Source: a virus. From it: DNA of 43,721 nucleotides. Of this stretch, positions 1-5,362 are shown in pieces. Both the position numbers and the translations under genes were made by a program. Within the stretch, counting starts at the first letter, position 1; every line of letters begins with the position of its first letter. A model generated the notes under the pieces. That model worked only from the letters and a program-made list of their open reading frames with translations. It ran no database searches and was not told the origin of the DNA. Location: IMG/VR virus record IMGVR_UViG_3300034198_007412, positions 1-43,721 of that record; one strand, 5' to 3'.

Positions 1-24
1 TACGGTTTTATACGTCATAAAGCC

Positions 25-53
25 ATTGTAACAAATTCAGTACCTTATCGCAA
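25..53 (-). promoter_or_regulatory. Leftward promoter for the terminase/late operon
   Basis: On the minus strand a TTGCGA -35 box (53-48) and a TACAAT -10 box (30-25) are separated by exactly 17 bases. The predicted start of transcription, 7 bases after the -10, is position 18. That is also the A of the small-terminase ATG (18-16, the same base as 43652), so the transcript would be leaderless. No Shine-Dalgarno sequence is visible before that ATG. The three phased repeats at 67-99 sit roughly 50-80 bases upstream, where an activator would bind. The boxes are read directly; the activity is inferred. Confidence 0.55.
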
Positions 54-59
54 AGTTAA

Positions 60-72
60 ACTCGAACACTGT
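60..72. promoter_or_regulatory. ACTCGAACACTGT operator-like site 1
   Basis: The 13-mer ACTCGAACACTGT occurs here and at 216-228, and its 11-bp core is found inverted at 265-275. This copy runs into the first 11-bp repeat. Three copies of such a sequence within 220 bases of non-coding DNA suggest a regulator binding site. Confidence 0.5.
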
Positions 73-99
73 CAAAACACTGTCAAAGCACTGTCAAAA
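67..99. repeat. Three tandem 11-bp iteron-like repeats
   Basis: CACTGTCAAAA, CACTGTCAAAG and CACTGTCAAAA lie head to tail at 67-77, 78-88 and 89-99. The 11-bp period puts the three sites on about the same face of the helix. On the minus strand each unit contains a TTGACA. They could be activator or repressor sites for the leftward promoter at 25-53, or iterons of a replication origin; sequence alone does not separate these. Confidence 0.75.
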
Positions 100-103
100 C
101 ACA

Positions 104-162
104 ACTCATCTCTCTAATAAGTTATTGTTATATATAGTTATAATGCATAATTAGAGATGAGT
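104..162. repeat. AT-rich region bounded by 10-bp inverted repeat
   Basis: ACTCATCTCT (104-113) is matched by its exact reverse complement at 153-162. The 39 bases between are almost all A and T. Next to the 11-bp repeats this resembles an origin-type unwinding region with flanking arms. A protein-binding dyad is the alternative. Confidence 0.5.
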
Positions 163-215
163 ATAGGTTTTCCGCGTATAGTAAATTCTAATAAAAGGTT
201 TGTAACTTTACCCCG

Positions 216-275
216 ACTCGAACACTGTTTTACCCTTATCCATTTGTAATCTCTCAACATTTTGCAGTGTTCGAG
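216..275. promoter_or_regulatory. Inverted pair of CTCGAACACTG sites
   Basis: CTCGAACACTG at 217-227 and its reverse complement CAGTGTTCGAG at 265-275 form an inverted pair with 37 bases between. Together with the copy at 60-72 they suggest a regulator that binds several places in the intergenic region, possibly looping it. Confidence 0.5.
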
Positions 276-299
276 CTGTAGATGAGTCTAAACGCCTTT

Positions 300-358
300 A
301 TAATTCAAATGGTTGCACGATTTTTTCTGGAAAGTTACATTTATCATCATAATGTCTA
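300..358. other. Non-coding spacer, nothing clear
   Basis: The rest of the 437-base control region, between the inverted sites (to 275) and the early promoter (from 359), shows no further open frame or repeat that I can support. Confidence 0.4.
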
Positions 359-387
359 TTGACTTATAATAATGCTTTCTATATTAT
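359..387 (+). promoter_or_regulatory. Rightward early promoter
   Basis: TTGACT (359-364) and TATTAT (382-387) are 17 bases apart, a near-consensus sigma70 promoter. The predicted start is about 394, giving a leader of roughly 44 bases before the first early gene at 438. It would drive the small-gene run from 438 to 3203. Confidence 0.65.
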
Positions 388-395
388 GACAATAC

Positions 396-414
396 AAGCG
401 CAATGAAGCGCAAT
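396..414. repeat. Two 9-bp direct repeats just after the early promoter
   Basis: AAGCGCAAT occurs at 396-404 and again at 406-414, a 10-bp period, starting right after the predicted transcription start. The position and helical phasing suggest an operator by which a phage or host regulator could block the early promoter. Confidence 0.45.
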
Positions 415-437
415 TCTTTGAAAGGGGATTAACTGCC

Positions 438-662
438 ATGACAAACAAAGACACATACGCCGCCACATACTCACAAGCATTTATTGATTCTTACCCTTAT
501 TTGCCAGTGGAATCGGCAAAAGGATTAATTGAAAAAGCTTTGAAGGTTGCTTTAGACAATATCAAAGCTGTTAATATTAATAGCCCTGCTTTCCAACTGA
601 CTTCTAAGCGCCTCGGCATCAAGCATACATACAAAGCAATTCAAGAATACTTAAACGCCTAA
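438..662 (+). CDS. Small early protein, unknown function
   Basis: First gene of the rightward early run, 74 residues, soluble, with no signal or membrane segment. It has a strong ribosome binding site (GAAAGGGG) before its ATG and a predicted leader of about 44 bases from the promoter at 359-387. The C-terminal half is lysine-rich and helical (KRLGIKHTYKAIQEYL), like small phage proteins that bind host factors. I do not recognise a family. First position in an early operon fits a host-takeover or anti-defence role, but that is inference. Confidence 0.7.
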   Translation: MTNKDTYAATYSQAFIDSYPYLPVESAKGLIEKALKVALDNIKAVNINSPAFQLTSKRLGIKHTYKAIQEYLNA

Positions 663-691
663 AACCAAACAACCATGAAAGGGTTAAAGAT

Positions 692-1027
692 ATGAAAGTC
701 ACAAACATTCACACTAATTGTATGGGCACTATCAGCTTCAATGCAAAATTCACTGGTATGCGTAAGGAGCAGGATTTTATTGTTTATCCTAATCCAACAG
801 AAGGCCGGATAATGGTGCAATCTGATAATCGGATAGGCATTATTTGCGGCGATTCTATCCGCATTGCCAAGGCATCTTATATGGTGCAATTCACCATTGC
901 TGCAAAGTTAGATGACACAATCGAAAACATTGATGAATTACGCGCCGCAATCCGTGGGACTGCTGGTGATAAAGTAGGCAATAACGGCATTGTGTTTTGT
1001 GATAACCAAACAGCGGCAGGAGTGTAA
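692..1027 (+). CDS. Hypothetical early protein
   Basis: A 111-residue protein starting 29 bases after the previous gene, behind a clear GAAAGGG site. The N-terminal 70 residues look like alternating beta strands (SFNAKF, DFIVYP, GRIMVQ), followed by a helix and a glycine-rich stretch. No catalytic motif or membrane segment is visible and I recognise no family. It overlaps nothing on its strand and ends three bases before the next gene, so the run is probably one transcript. Confidence 0.65.
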   Translation: MKVTNIHTNCMGTISFNAKFTGMRKEQDFIVYPNPTEGRIMVQSDNRIGIICGDSIRIAKASYMVQFTIAAKLDDTIENIDELRAAIRGTAGDKVGNNGIVFCDNQTAAGV

Positions 1028-1030
1028 ACA

Positions 1031-1282
1031 ATGGATATTTGGGATTTAGACGAAAAACCGCTTTGTACGGATGCCACAAGGCATCTTGCTAAACTGCCCA
1101 AAGACAATGAAACACGGTTTAATACAGGGGATAAAATCATTTTTTACACTGGCTATAATAAAGACATTCTAGCCATCGCAACAATCAAGGCAATCAGCGG
1201 AAAGGATATTTACGTTTACAACGATTGCTATTGGTTCCCAATAAAAGACAACGACACATACAAAATAAAGTTAGTAGCATAA
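1031..1282 (+). CDS. Hypothetical early protein
   Basis: An 83-residue protein starting three bases after the previous stop, so it is probably translationally coupled. It begins with acidic residues (MDIWDLDEKPLC) and the second half is rich in tyrosine and isoleucine with short beta segments (IIFYTGY, DIYVYND). No recognised domain. It resembles the many small soluble proteins of early phage operons. Confidence 0.6.
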   Translation: MDIWDLDEKPLCTDATRHLAKLPKDNETRFNTGDKIIFYTGYNKDILAIATIKAISGKDIYVYNDCYWFPIKDNDTYKIKLVA

Positions 1283-1305
1283 CCCACAAACAGAAAGCCA
1301 AAATT

Positions 1306-1482
1306 ATGTATTCATGCCTAGAAGAATCAATCTTGAACGCCAAGGCACAAGACAAGCTGATTGCTGATAATAAGATGTTGCTGGAGGCTTTGCAGGAATT
1401 TATCGCTTGCGGTGAAAATGCAGGACACAACGAAGCATTAAAAGCGCAAGCATTAGCAGCCATCACCAAAGCCACAAACTAA
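1306..1482 (+). CDS. Small helical protein, unknown function
   Basis: 58 residues from the ATG at 1306. An in-frame extension to 1225 exists but would overlap the previous gene and has no ribosome binding site. The protein is almost all helix with heptad-like leucines (DKLIADNKMLLEALQEFIACGENAGHN). Small coiled-coil proteins of this shape are common in phage early regions; function unknown. Confidence 0.5.
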   Translation: MYSCLEESILNAKAQDKLIADNKMLLEALQEFIACGENAGHNEALKAQALAAITKATN

Positions 1483-1507
1483 CCAACCACTTGAAAGGGA
1501 TATTACA

Positions 1508-2095
1508 ATGATTACCATTAAACCAAATGAACTAGAAGCCGTTGCATTTGCATCATCTTATGAACAAACACGCTATTATCTAAACGGCGTATGCGTTGAA
1601 ACCTATGCAGATGGCACTAGCGGCCTGATTGCCACCGATGGCCATAGGCTACATGCAATAGCAGCTAATAAACAAGAGCAGCCTGTTAGCTCTTTTATTT
1701 TGGGTAATAATGCAATCGAAAAGGCGTTAAAACTAGCTAAGAGCGAGAAAACTAAATGGAATGTAACAATTGAGATAACAGATCAAACATTACAGGCTGT
1801 AATGCGTGATAAACAAGGCGAGTTGATCGAAATTATTGGAAGTTTTGACTTTAAGCCTGTCTATGGCAATTTTCCAGACTGGAGGCGCGTTATACCTTCA
1901 ATGCCAGCCGATAACGTGGAAAACGATATTGCTTTTAACTGCGCGTATATGGCTGATTTTGGCAAGGTTGCCAAACTACTGACTGGTTTAAAAACCTCCC
2001 GCATCAAACTCACCAGCACCGGACGCACTAACCCTATCTTAGTGAATGTCAATTATGATGCCTTTACAGGTGTTTTAATGCCAATGCGATTTTAA
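1508..2095 (+). CDS. Half-size sliding-clamp-like protein (DnaN-related)
   Basis: 195 residues behind a GAAAGGGA site. Several stretches match the bacterial DNA polymerase III beta clamp: GLIATDGHRLHA (about 39-50, the clamp's ATDGHRL motif), FPDWRRVIP (122-130) and a C-terminal VLMPMRF closely matching the VMPMRL ending of DnaN. The usual clamp has about 366 residues and three domains, so this is roughly half size. Known clamps encircle DNA and bind polymerase and other partners through a hydrophobic pocket near the C-terminus. Here it may hold host polymerase on phage DNA or act as a partner decoy. No phage polymerase gene is present. Family assignment is fairly secure; how it assembles is unknown. 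Confidence 0.75.
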   Translation: MITIKPNELEAVAFASSYEQTRYYLNGVCVETYADGTSGLIATDGHRLHAIAANKQEQPVSSFILGNNAIEKALKLAKSEKTKWNVTIEITDQTLQAVMRDKQGELIEIIGSFDFKPVYGNFPDWRRVIPSMPADNVENDIAFNCAYMADFGKVAKLLTGLKTSRIKLTSTGRTNPILVNVNYDAFTGVLMPMRF

Positions 2096-2121
2096 TCAAA
2101 CTCATTTGAAAGGGGAACACC

Positions 2122-2418
2122 ATGCCTAAATCATTCCACATTACCAACCAATCCAAGGCGCAACAGTTAGACGAAGCTAACAACGGTCTATGGCTATTCG
2201 TTAAAACCGTACTATGTCTAATTGTGCTGGTATTCGTCTTTAGAGAGCCTGAAAGCGTTTTGGCTATAGACCTACCAGCGATTAGCTTACCTACGCTAGA
2301 AAGTCATCCTAATGATAATGGTGGTACATATAATAACCGCAACCAGTTTGAAAAATACCCTAATGGCGATCCTGTATGCGGTGGTGAAACACTATGCTTT
2401 CTTGGTTGGAGGTTATAG
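2122..2418 (+). CDS. Small single-pass membrane protein
   Basis: 98 residues behind a GAAAGGGG site. A hydrophobic segment at about 24-43 (LFVKTVLCLIVLVFVF) is preceded by a short charged N-terminus and followed by a polar tail with two cysteines near the end (CGGETLC). Likely an inner-membrane protein with its tail outside the cytoplasm. No family recognised. Its last bases carry the GGAGG ribosome binding site for the next gene. Confidence 0.6.
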   Translation: MPKSFHITNQSKAQQLDEANNGLWLFVKTVLCLIVLVFVFREPESVLAIDLPAISLPTLESHPNDNGGTYNNRNQFEKYPNGDPVCGGETLCFLGWRL

Positions 2419-2420
2419 CC

Positions 2421-2654
2421 ATGTATAAAATCATCATCCCTATCATCACACTAGGCTTGTTTTGTATGCTTGCTGGCTATGCACAAGGTCGAGCCAATGC
2501 ACCAGTTAGGCACGTATCAGAACATTACGGCGAGGAAGTTAAACTACAGCGTAACGAAGGCATTGTATGGAATAGCCAACGAAGGGCGGCAGCAATCAAG
2601 GAAATATTCCATATCGAAGACCTAAACAAAGCCACTAACATTTGGGGGGAATAA
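2421..2654 (+). CDS. Small membrane-anchored protein
   Basis: 77 residues, started at the ATG at 2421 because GGAGG lies nine bases upstream; an in-frame ATG at 2394 has no such site. The N-terminus is a hydrophobic segment (KIIIPIITLGLFCMLAGYA) that could be a membrane anchor or signal. The rest is polar and helical with many charged residues. It could be an inner-membrane spanin-like or host-envelope factor, but sits among early genes, not lysis genes. No family recognised. Confidence 0.55.
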   Translation: MYKIIIPIITLGLFCMLAGYAQGRANAPVRHVSEHYGEEVKLQRNEGIVWNSQRRAAAIKEIFHIEDLNKATNIWGE

Positions 2655-2749
2655 TGCTTAACCAATTAATAGTAGTCATAATTATCTTGGTTTATTTCGG
2701 AATAATCATGTTTGCAGGAAGGGCATTGTATGTATATCTTACGTTATAA
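2654..2749 (+). CDS. 31-residue transmembrane peptide
   Basis: The ATG overlaps the TAA of the previous gene by one base, behind a GGGGGA site. The product is almost entirely a single hydrophobic helix (LIVVIIILVYFGIIMFAG) with a short tail. Tight coupling to the previous membrane protein suggests the two act together. Function unknown. Confidence 0.5.
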   Translation: MLNQLIVVIIILVYFGIIMFAGRALYVYLTL

Positions 2750-2876
2750 AAACCGTACTATGAAAACGGGTTCAATCTTTGATTGCCTCAATGAACTGAA
2801 GCGCATTTTTCCACCGAAAGCAACCATGCCGCAAGTGGTGGCGGCTGGCTGGTCAATTGATACGGTAAACGTATGA
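2730..2876 (+). CDS. Small protein, unknown function
   Basis: 48 residues, starting inside the end of the previous gene behind GGAAGGG. It is basic and ends in a compact segment (MPQVVAAGWSIDTVNV). The start overlaps the preceding gene by 20 bases in another frame, and its TGA overlaps the next ATG (ATGA). The unbroken chain of overlaps supports a real gene. Confidence 0.5.
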   Translation: MYILRYKNRTMKTGSIFDCLNELKRIFPPKATMPQVVAAGWSIDTVNV

Positions 2877-3052
2877 CAGCAAGGCAGGATGGGTTTTGCG
2901 ATGGCTTGTTCAATAGGCAAATGGCATCACCTAAAACATGGCCGGATTGTCAACAGTATTTAAAAGCTTTCTTTGAGGGCAAGCAATACCGCAAAGACTG
3001 GGGATTAACAATTTATTTGGAAGGTAAAGAAAATGACACACAAGGAACTTAA
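2873..3052 (+). CDS. Small protein, unknown function
   Basis: 59 residues, starting with an ATGA overlap with the previous stop. The sequence resembles small phage proteins of the form 'DGFCDG...YLKAFFEGKQYRKDWG', aromatic and helical. No known domain. It overlaps the next gene by 20 bases. Confidence 0.5.
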   Translation: MTARQDGFCDGLFNRQMASPKTWPDCQQYLKAFFEGKQYRKDWGLTIYLEGKENDTQGT

Positions 3053-3203
3053 GTTACTGCGCCACAAACTAGAATTGAACCAAACGCAAATGGCTGAAAA
3101 ACTTGGTATATCGCTTGCAACTTATGGTCTGTATGAGCGCGGAAAAACTATGAGTAAAACCGTTAGATTACTGGCTGAAACTATGAGCGCGGCTCTGGGG
3201 TGA
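3033..3203 (+). CDS. XRE-type HTH regulator, short
   Basis: 56 residues: a classic Cro/CI helix-turn-helix (ELKLLRHKLELNQTQMAEKL, then LGISLATYGLYERG) occupying almost the whole protein. It binds DNA, probably as a dimer, and ends the small-gene run, a common place for an autorepressor of the operon. The last 23 bases overlap, on the opposite strand, the end of the VirE-like gene. Start ATG at 3033 with a weak AAGG site upstream. Confidence 0.7.
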   Translation: MTHKELKLLRHKLELNQTQMAEKLGISLATYGLYERGKTMSKTVRLLAETMSAALG

Positions 3204-4446
3204 AAAACTTTAGCTGTCCGTTGGAGCGTTTTTCTTTGCTAAAGTCGTTAGAGTTTAATTTTCTGACAACTTCAGCTATTTTCCTTGTTTCTTTTTGGCT
3301 GATGTTCTTTAAACCTATATCAGCCGCTATGACTGTGGAGGTTTTCCAGTCGTATGCCATTGCATCACCCCAATTATAAAACGATAAAATCATTTCTTCT
3401 ATTGGGTCAATTTGCATATGCTCCATATTTATTTCGTCTACAAGGCGTTTTTCTTCGCTAGTCAAATGCGGTGTTTCTTGACAGTTTTCAATTAAATTAT
3501 GCACCTCAGCCCATAATTGCTGCATATCAATCTTATGATAACTGTTAATTTCTGTACATTGAACAGTAAAAAATCGCCTGTTACCTGTAGGATCATGCAA
3601 ATAGATAGCCTCATTCACACTTGCCGCCAATACAGTGCGCCTTGGGTAAAGTTGGTCAGTAGTAGCATACGGGCGGCGCAATATGTCGCTGGATGATGTT
3701 ATAAAAGCTTTTAGCGCATCAACGTCTGAACGCCTGAAGGTTGAACCGATTTCGCCTAGTTCGACAATCCAATACCTAATCACTTGACTAACGCTGTCAC
3801 GATTGCGCGGGTCAACGTTAGCGTCTGTTCGGATAAGGTTAGGTTGGTCACATAGCTTTCTAAACCACCACGTTTTGCCTAAGCCTTGCGGCCCTTGAAG
3901 CACTAAACAGCCCGGCGAGTCATAGCCATCGTGCATTGCCATGTACATAGCAGTAATAAGCCAACGCCTTATAAACATGTTCTTAGCTTCTTCGTTCTTA
4001 GCTTTGATAGTGCCGCATAGCTCGTCAATGCGGTTTATACCATCCCACTTTTTAGAAGTCACCCACTGCAATACGGGGTTGTACTGGTTTGCATCACCTA
4101 TATAGCTAATGTATTCCTTATAATGCGCGGTAGGTAATTGAACCTCAGCCATGCGAGAGGCAACACGAGCAAGGCTGGCAATATCTGCGTTATCTTGGCT
4201 GAATTGCTCGTCCGGTATGATGATTTCGTATTGCTTTGATATTACATTATAACGGCAAGTAATGCCGTGAAAGTCTAGCAGATTGCGGAGGTTTTCAATG
4301 CTGGCAATAGGGGTTTTATTACCCATTTGCAGCATAGGGAAAGTTTTTTCCATAGCCGTTTGTGACGTGTCATCGTCTAATTCTGCTGGTACAGACTTGC
4401 TTGCTTTCGTCACTCGACCATCCCCCGATGAATCTGGAGCCGACAC
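3181..4446 (-). CDS. VirE/VapE-type helicase-primase ATPase
   Basis: A virulence-associated E family protein (PF05272 type), the replicative helicase of many phages and satellites. It has the family lead-in (VLQWVTSKKWDGINRI, about 125-140), a P-loop GPQGLGKT (185-192), a Walker B-like WIVELGE (226-232) and the conserved NEAIYLHDPTGNRRF (278-292). As annotated it starts with GTG at 4446, without a ribosome binding site and inside a 16-bp RNA stem. A properly initiated ATG lies at 4532 but stops after 10 codons. A 9-bp repeat (AATTAGACG) at 4519-4511 and 4382-4374 brackets a 128-bp insertion; joining the repeats would restore a start running MNNSQLDDDTSQT into this protein. The true N-terminus is therefore uncertain. 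Confidence 0.8.
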   Translation of the reverse strand: MSAPDSSGDGRVTKASKSVPAELDDDTSQTAMEKTFPMLQMGNKTPIASIENLRNLLDFHGITCRYNVISKQYEIIIPDEQFSQDNADIASLARVASRMAEVQLPTAHYKEYISYIGDANQYNPVLQWVTSKKWDGINRIDELCGTIKAKNEEAKNMFIRRWLITAMYMAMHDGYDSPGCLVLQGPQGLGKTWWFRKLCDQPNLIRTDANVDPRNRDSVSQVIRYWIVELGEIGSTFRRSDVDALKAFITSSSDILRRPYATTDQLYPRRTVLAASVNEAIYLHDPTGNRRFFTVQCTEINSYHKIDMQQLWAEVHNLIENCQETPHLTSEEKRLVDEINMEHMQIDPIEEMILSFYNWGDAMAYDWKTSTVIAADIGLKNISQKETRKIAEVVRKLNSNDFSKEKRSNGQLKFFTPEPRS

Positions 4447-4519
4447 TAGACGCGCTGAAAGGGAGAATCGGGAGATTGCTCGCCGCGCCTAGTGCCGACC
4501 TAAATAAAAACGTCTAATT
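4374..4519 (-). other. 128-bp structured insertion flanked by 9-bp direct repeats
   Basis: AATTAGACG (minus strand) occurs exactly at 4519-4511 and 4382-4374; the 128 bases between (4510-4383) look inserted into the helicase 5' end. The insert carries a stop codon directly before a 16-bp stem (4499-4484 with 4454-4439). Three of its pairs are G-U in minus-strand RNA, so the structure fits the transcript better than the DNA. The ends have no terminal inverted repeats. It could be a small insertion element, an intervening sequence removed or bypassed during expression, or a leader control hairpin. Confidence 0.6.
4439..4499 (-). promoter_or_regulatory. RNA hairpin covering the GTG start of the VirE gene
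   Basis: In minus-strand RNA, 4499-4484 pairs with 4454-4439 over 16 bp (13 Watson-Crick, 3 G-U), with a 29-base loop. The stem begins on the base after the stop codon of the 10-codon leader and contains the GTG start at 4446. It may hide the start codon, act with the leader peptide, or be part of an intervening sequence. Confidence 0.6.
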
Positions 4520-4532
4520 GGGAGTTGTTCAT
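4500..4532 (-). CDS. 10-codon leader or detached N-terminus of the VirE gene
   Basis: ATG at 4532 preceded by GAAAGGAAC, the phage's usual strong ribosome binding site. It encodes MNNSQLDVFI and stops at TAG (4502-4500), immediately before the hairpin. Its seventh codon falls at the 9-bp repeat shared with codons 22-24 of the helicase frame, in the same codon phase, so it looks like the original gene start separated by the insertion. Confidence 0.5.
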   Translation of the reverse strand: MNNSQLDVFI

Positions 4533-4565
4533 AAATACAAGTTCCTTTCAACAACCGTATCACCC

Positions 4566-4585
4566 ATTTACGCATAATTTACGCA
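4566..4585. promoter_or_regulatory. ATTTACGCA direct repeats upstream of the VirE leader
   Basis: ATTTACGCA occurs at 4566-4574 and 4577-4585, an 11-bp period, in the short space between the tandem-HTH gene and the VirE leader. One helical turn of spacing suggests an operator for one of the neighbouring HTH proteins. Confidence 0.4.
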
Positions 4586-4610
4586 ATCATGCAAATATTA
4601 TATTGCTAAT

Positions 4611-4961
4611 TTATTTTAACTCATTCCACCATGTTAACAATTCTTTTTTGTCGTAAAGGTGGCGATAACCCTTGCTTTTGCAAATTGGTGCGTTTGGTTT
4701 TTTCAATCGGCGCACAATTTTATTCATAGGCACGTTTAATATTTTTTCTGCTTGTCGTATGCTGATTAGCTCTTTGTCGAATATCGCCGGATTGGCTTTG
4801 TTGCAATAATCTAATACCGCTTCTTGATTATAATATTTTACCCAACTAACTTTCTTACGCTTTATGTCAACAGGTTTTGGCGCGTCTTTCATGCTAACCC
4901 AATAATGCAATCGTTGCTCTGTTATGCCAATGCCTTTTGATATTTGGCGCAATGTTTTCAT
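4611..4961 (-). CDS. Tandem HTH DNA-binding protein
   Basis: 116 residues with two excisionase/MerR-like winged helix-turn-helix units: TLRQISKGIGITEQRLHYW (about 3-21) and ISIRQAEKILNVPMNKIVRRL (about 66-86), each followed by a basic segment. Small proteins of this kind bind DNA as regulators or origin-binding factors. It sits directly upstream of the VirE-like helicase and overlaps the previous HTH gene by 4 bases, so it may help load the helicase or control the island. Confidence 0.65.
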   Translation of the reverse strand: MKTLRQISKGIGITEQRLHYWVSMKDAPKPVDIKRKKVSWVKYYNQEAVLDYCNKANPAIFDKELISIRQAEKILNVPMNKIVRRLKKPNAPICKSKGYRHLYDKKELLTWWNELK

Positions 4962-5191
4962 ACGCGCACATCCATATTGCTAAAATCCCAGTTTATCTTG
5001 CCACCTCTGGCTTTAATTGGTTTTTCAAAGATGCGATAGGTGACATCTGTATCTCGCATCAATCCCATGCGCTTTCTAGCATCCATAAAGCGATGTTTTT
5101 TGATGCCATAATGTGCTGCAATTTCCTCATCAGACATTTTTTTCATCATGCGCTTGATTTCCTTCACGCGATTTTTCCATTGCACTTTCAT
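4958..5191 (-). CDS. Small HTH-like DNA-binding protein
   Basis: 77 residues behind an excellent AGGAGG site. The N-terminal half is basic with a helix-turn-helix-like segment (SDEEIAAHYGIKKHRFMDARKR); the C-terminus is polar. Likely DNA-binding. It overlaps the upstream gene by 62 bases in another frame and the downstream gene by 4, forming a compact operon. Confidence 0.6.
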   Translation of the reverse strand: MKVQWKNRVKEIKRMMKKMSDEEIAAHYGIKKHRFMDARKRMGLMRDTDVTYRIFEKPIKARGGKINWDFSNMDVRV

Positions 5192-5360
5192 TTTTAATCC
5201 TCCTGTCTAGTTCGTCCAGCTTCATTTGGCTGATTGTCCTTAACATTGCATTGCATTTACGCTGCCTGTAATGCCAGCTATCGGCGAGCCATTGTTCCAT
5301 CCGGTAGCGATCATGCAAAGATTGGTAATCGTCTTTGTCATCAGGATAGGTGAAATCCAT
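5130..5360 (-). CDS. Small charged protein, unknown
   Basis: 76 residues behind AAGGATT. Strongly charged, with an acidic aromatic N-terminus and a helical arginine/lysine-rich second half. The long same-strand overlap (62 bases) with the next gene is unusual but both have good ribosome binding sites. No family recognised. It lies between the nuclease and HTH genes of the leftward replication island. Confidence 0.5.
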   Translation of the reverse strand: MDFTYPDDKDDYQSLHDRYRMEQWLADSWHYRQRKCNAMLRTISQMKLDELDRRIKNESAMEKSREGNQAHDEKNV

Positions 5361-5362
5361 GG

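Larger units (their letters stand above)
1..87. repeat. Terminal redundancy, first copy
   Basis: The first 87 bases are identical to the last 87 (43635-43721). The overlap ends inside the 11-bp repeat block. This is what a de Bruijn assembler leaves on a circular or circularly permuted molecule, so the unit genome is about 43634 bp. It should not be read as a biological direct terminal repeat without read evidence. Confidence 0.9.

Noticed and set aside
1-87. True direct terminal repeat of the virion genome
   Set aside because: The overlap length and its end inside a repeat block are what an assembler yields on a circle; no evidence of physical ends.
67-99. Possible CRISPR-like repeat array
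   Set aside because: Units are 11 bp, contiguous and without spacers; iteron or operator repeats fit far better.
4374-4519. Classical MITE, group I or group II intron at the helicase start
   Set aside because: No terminal inverted repeats at the ends, far too short for a group I or II intron core, and I see no conserved ribozyme motifs (hammerhead CUGANGA/GAAA pair is absent).
4500-4532. Simple -1 or +1 frameshift from the leader into the helicase frame
   Set aside because: The helicase frame has a stop at 4491-4489 before the GTG, and the -1 frame stops soon after the leader, so one slip cannot join them.
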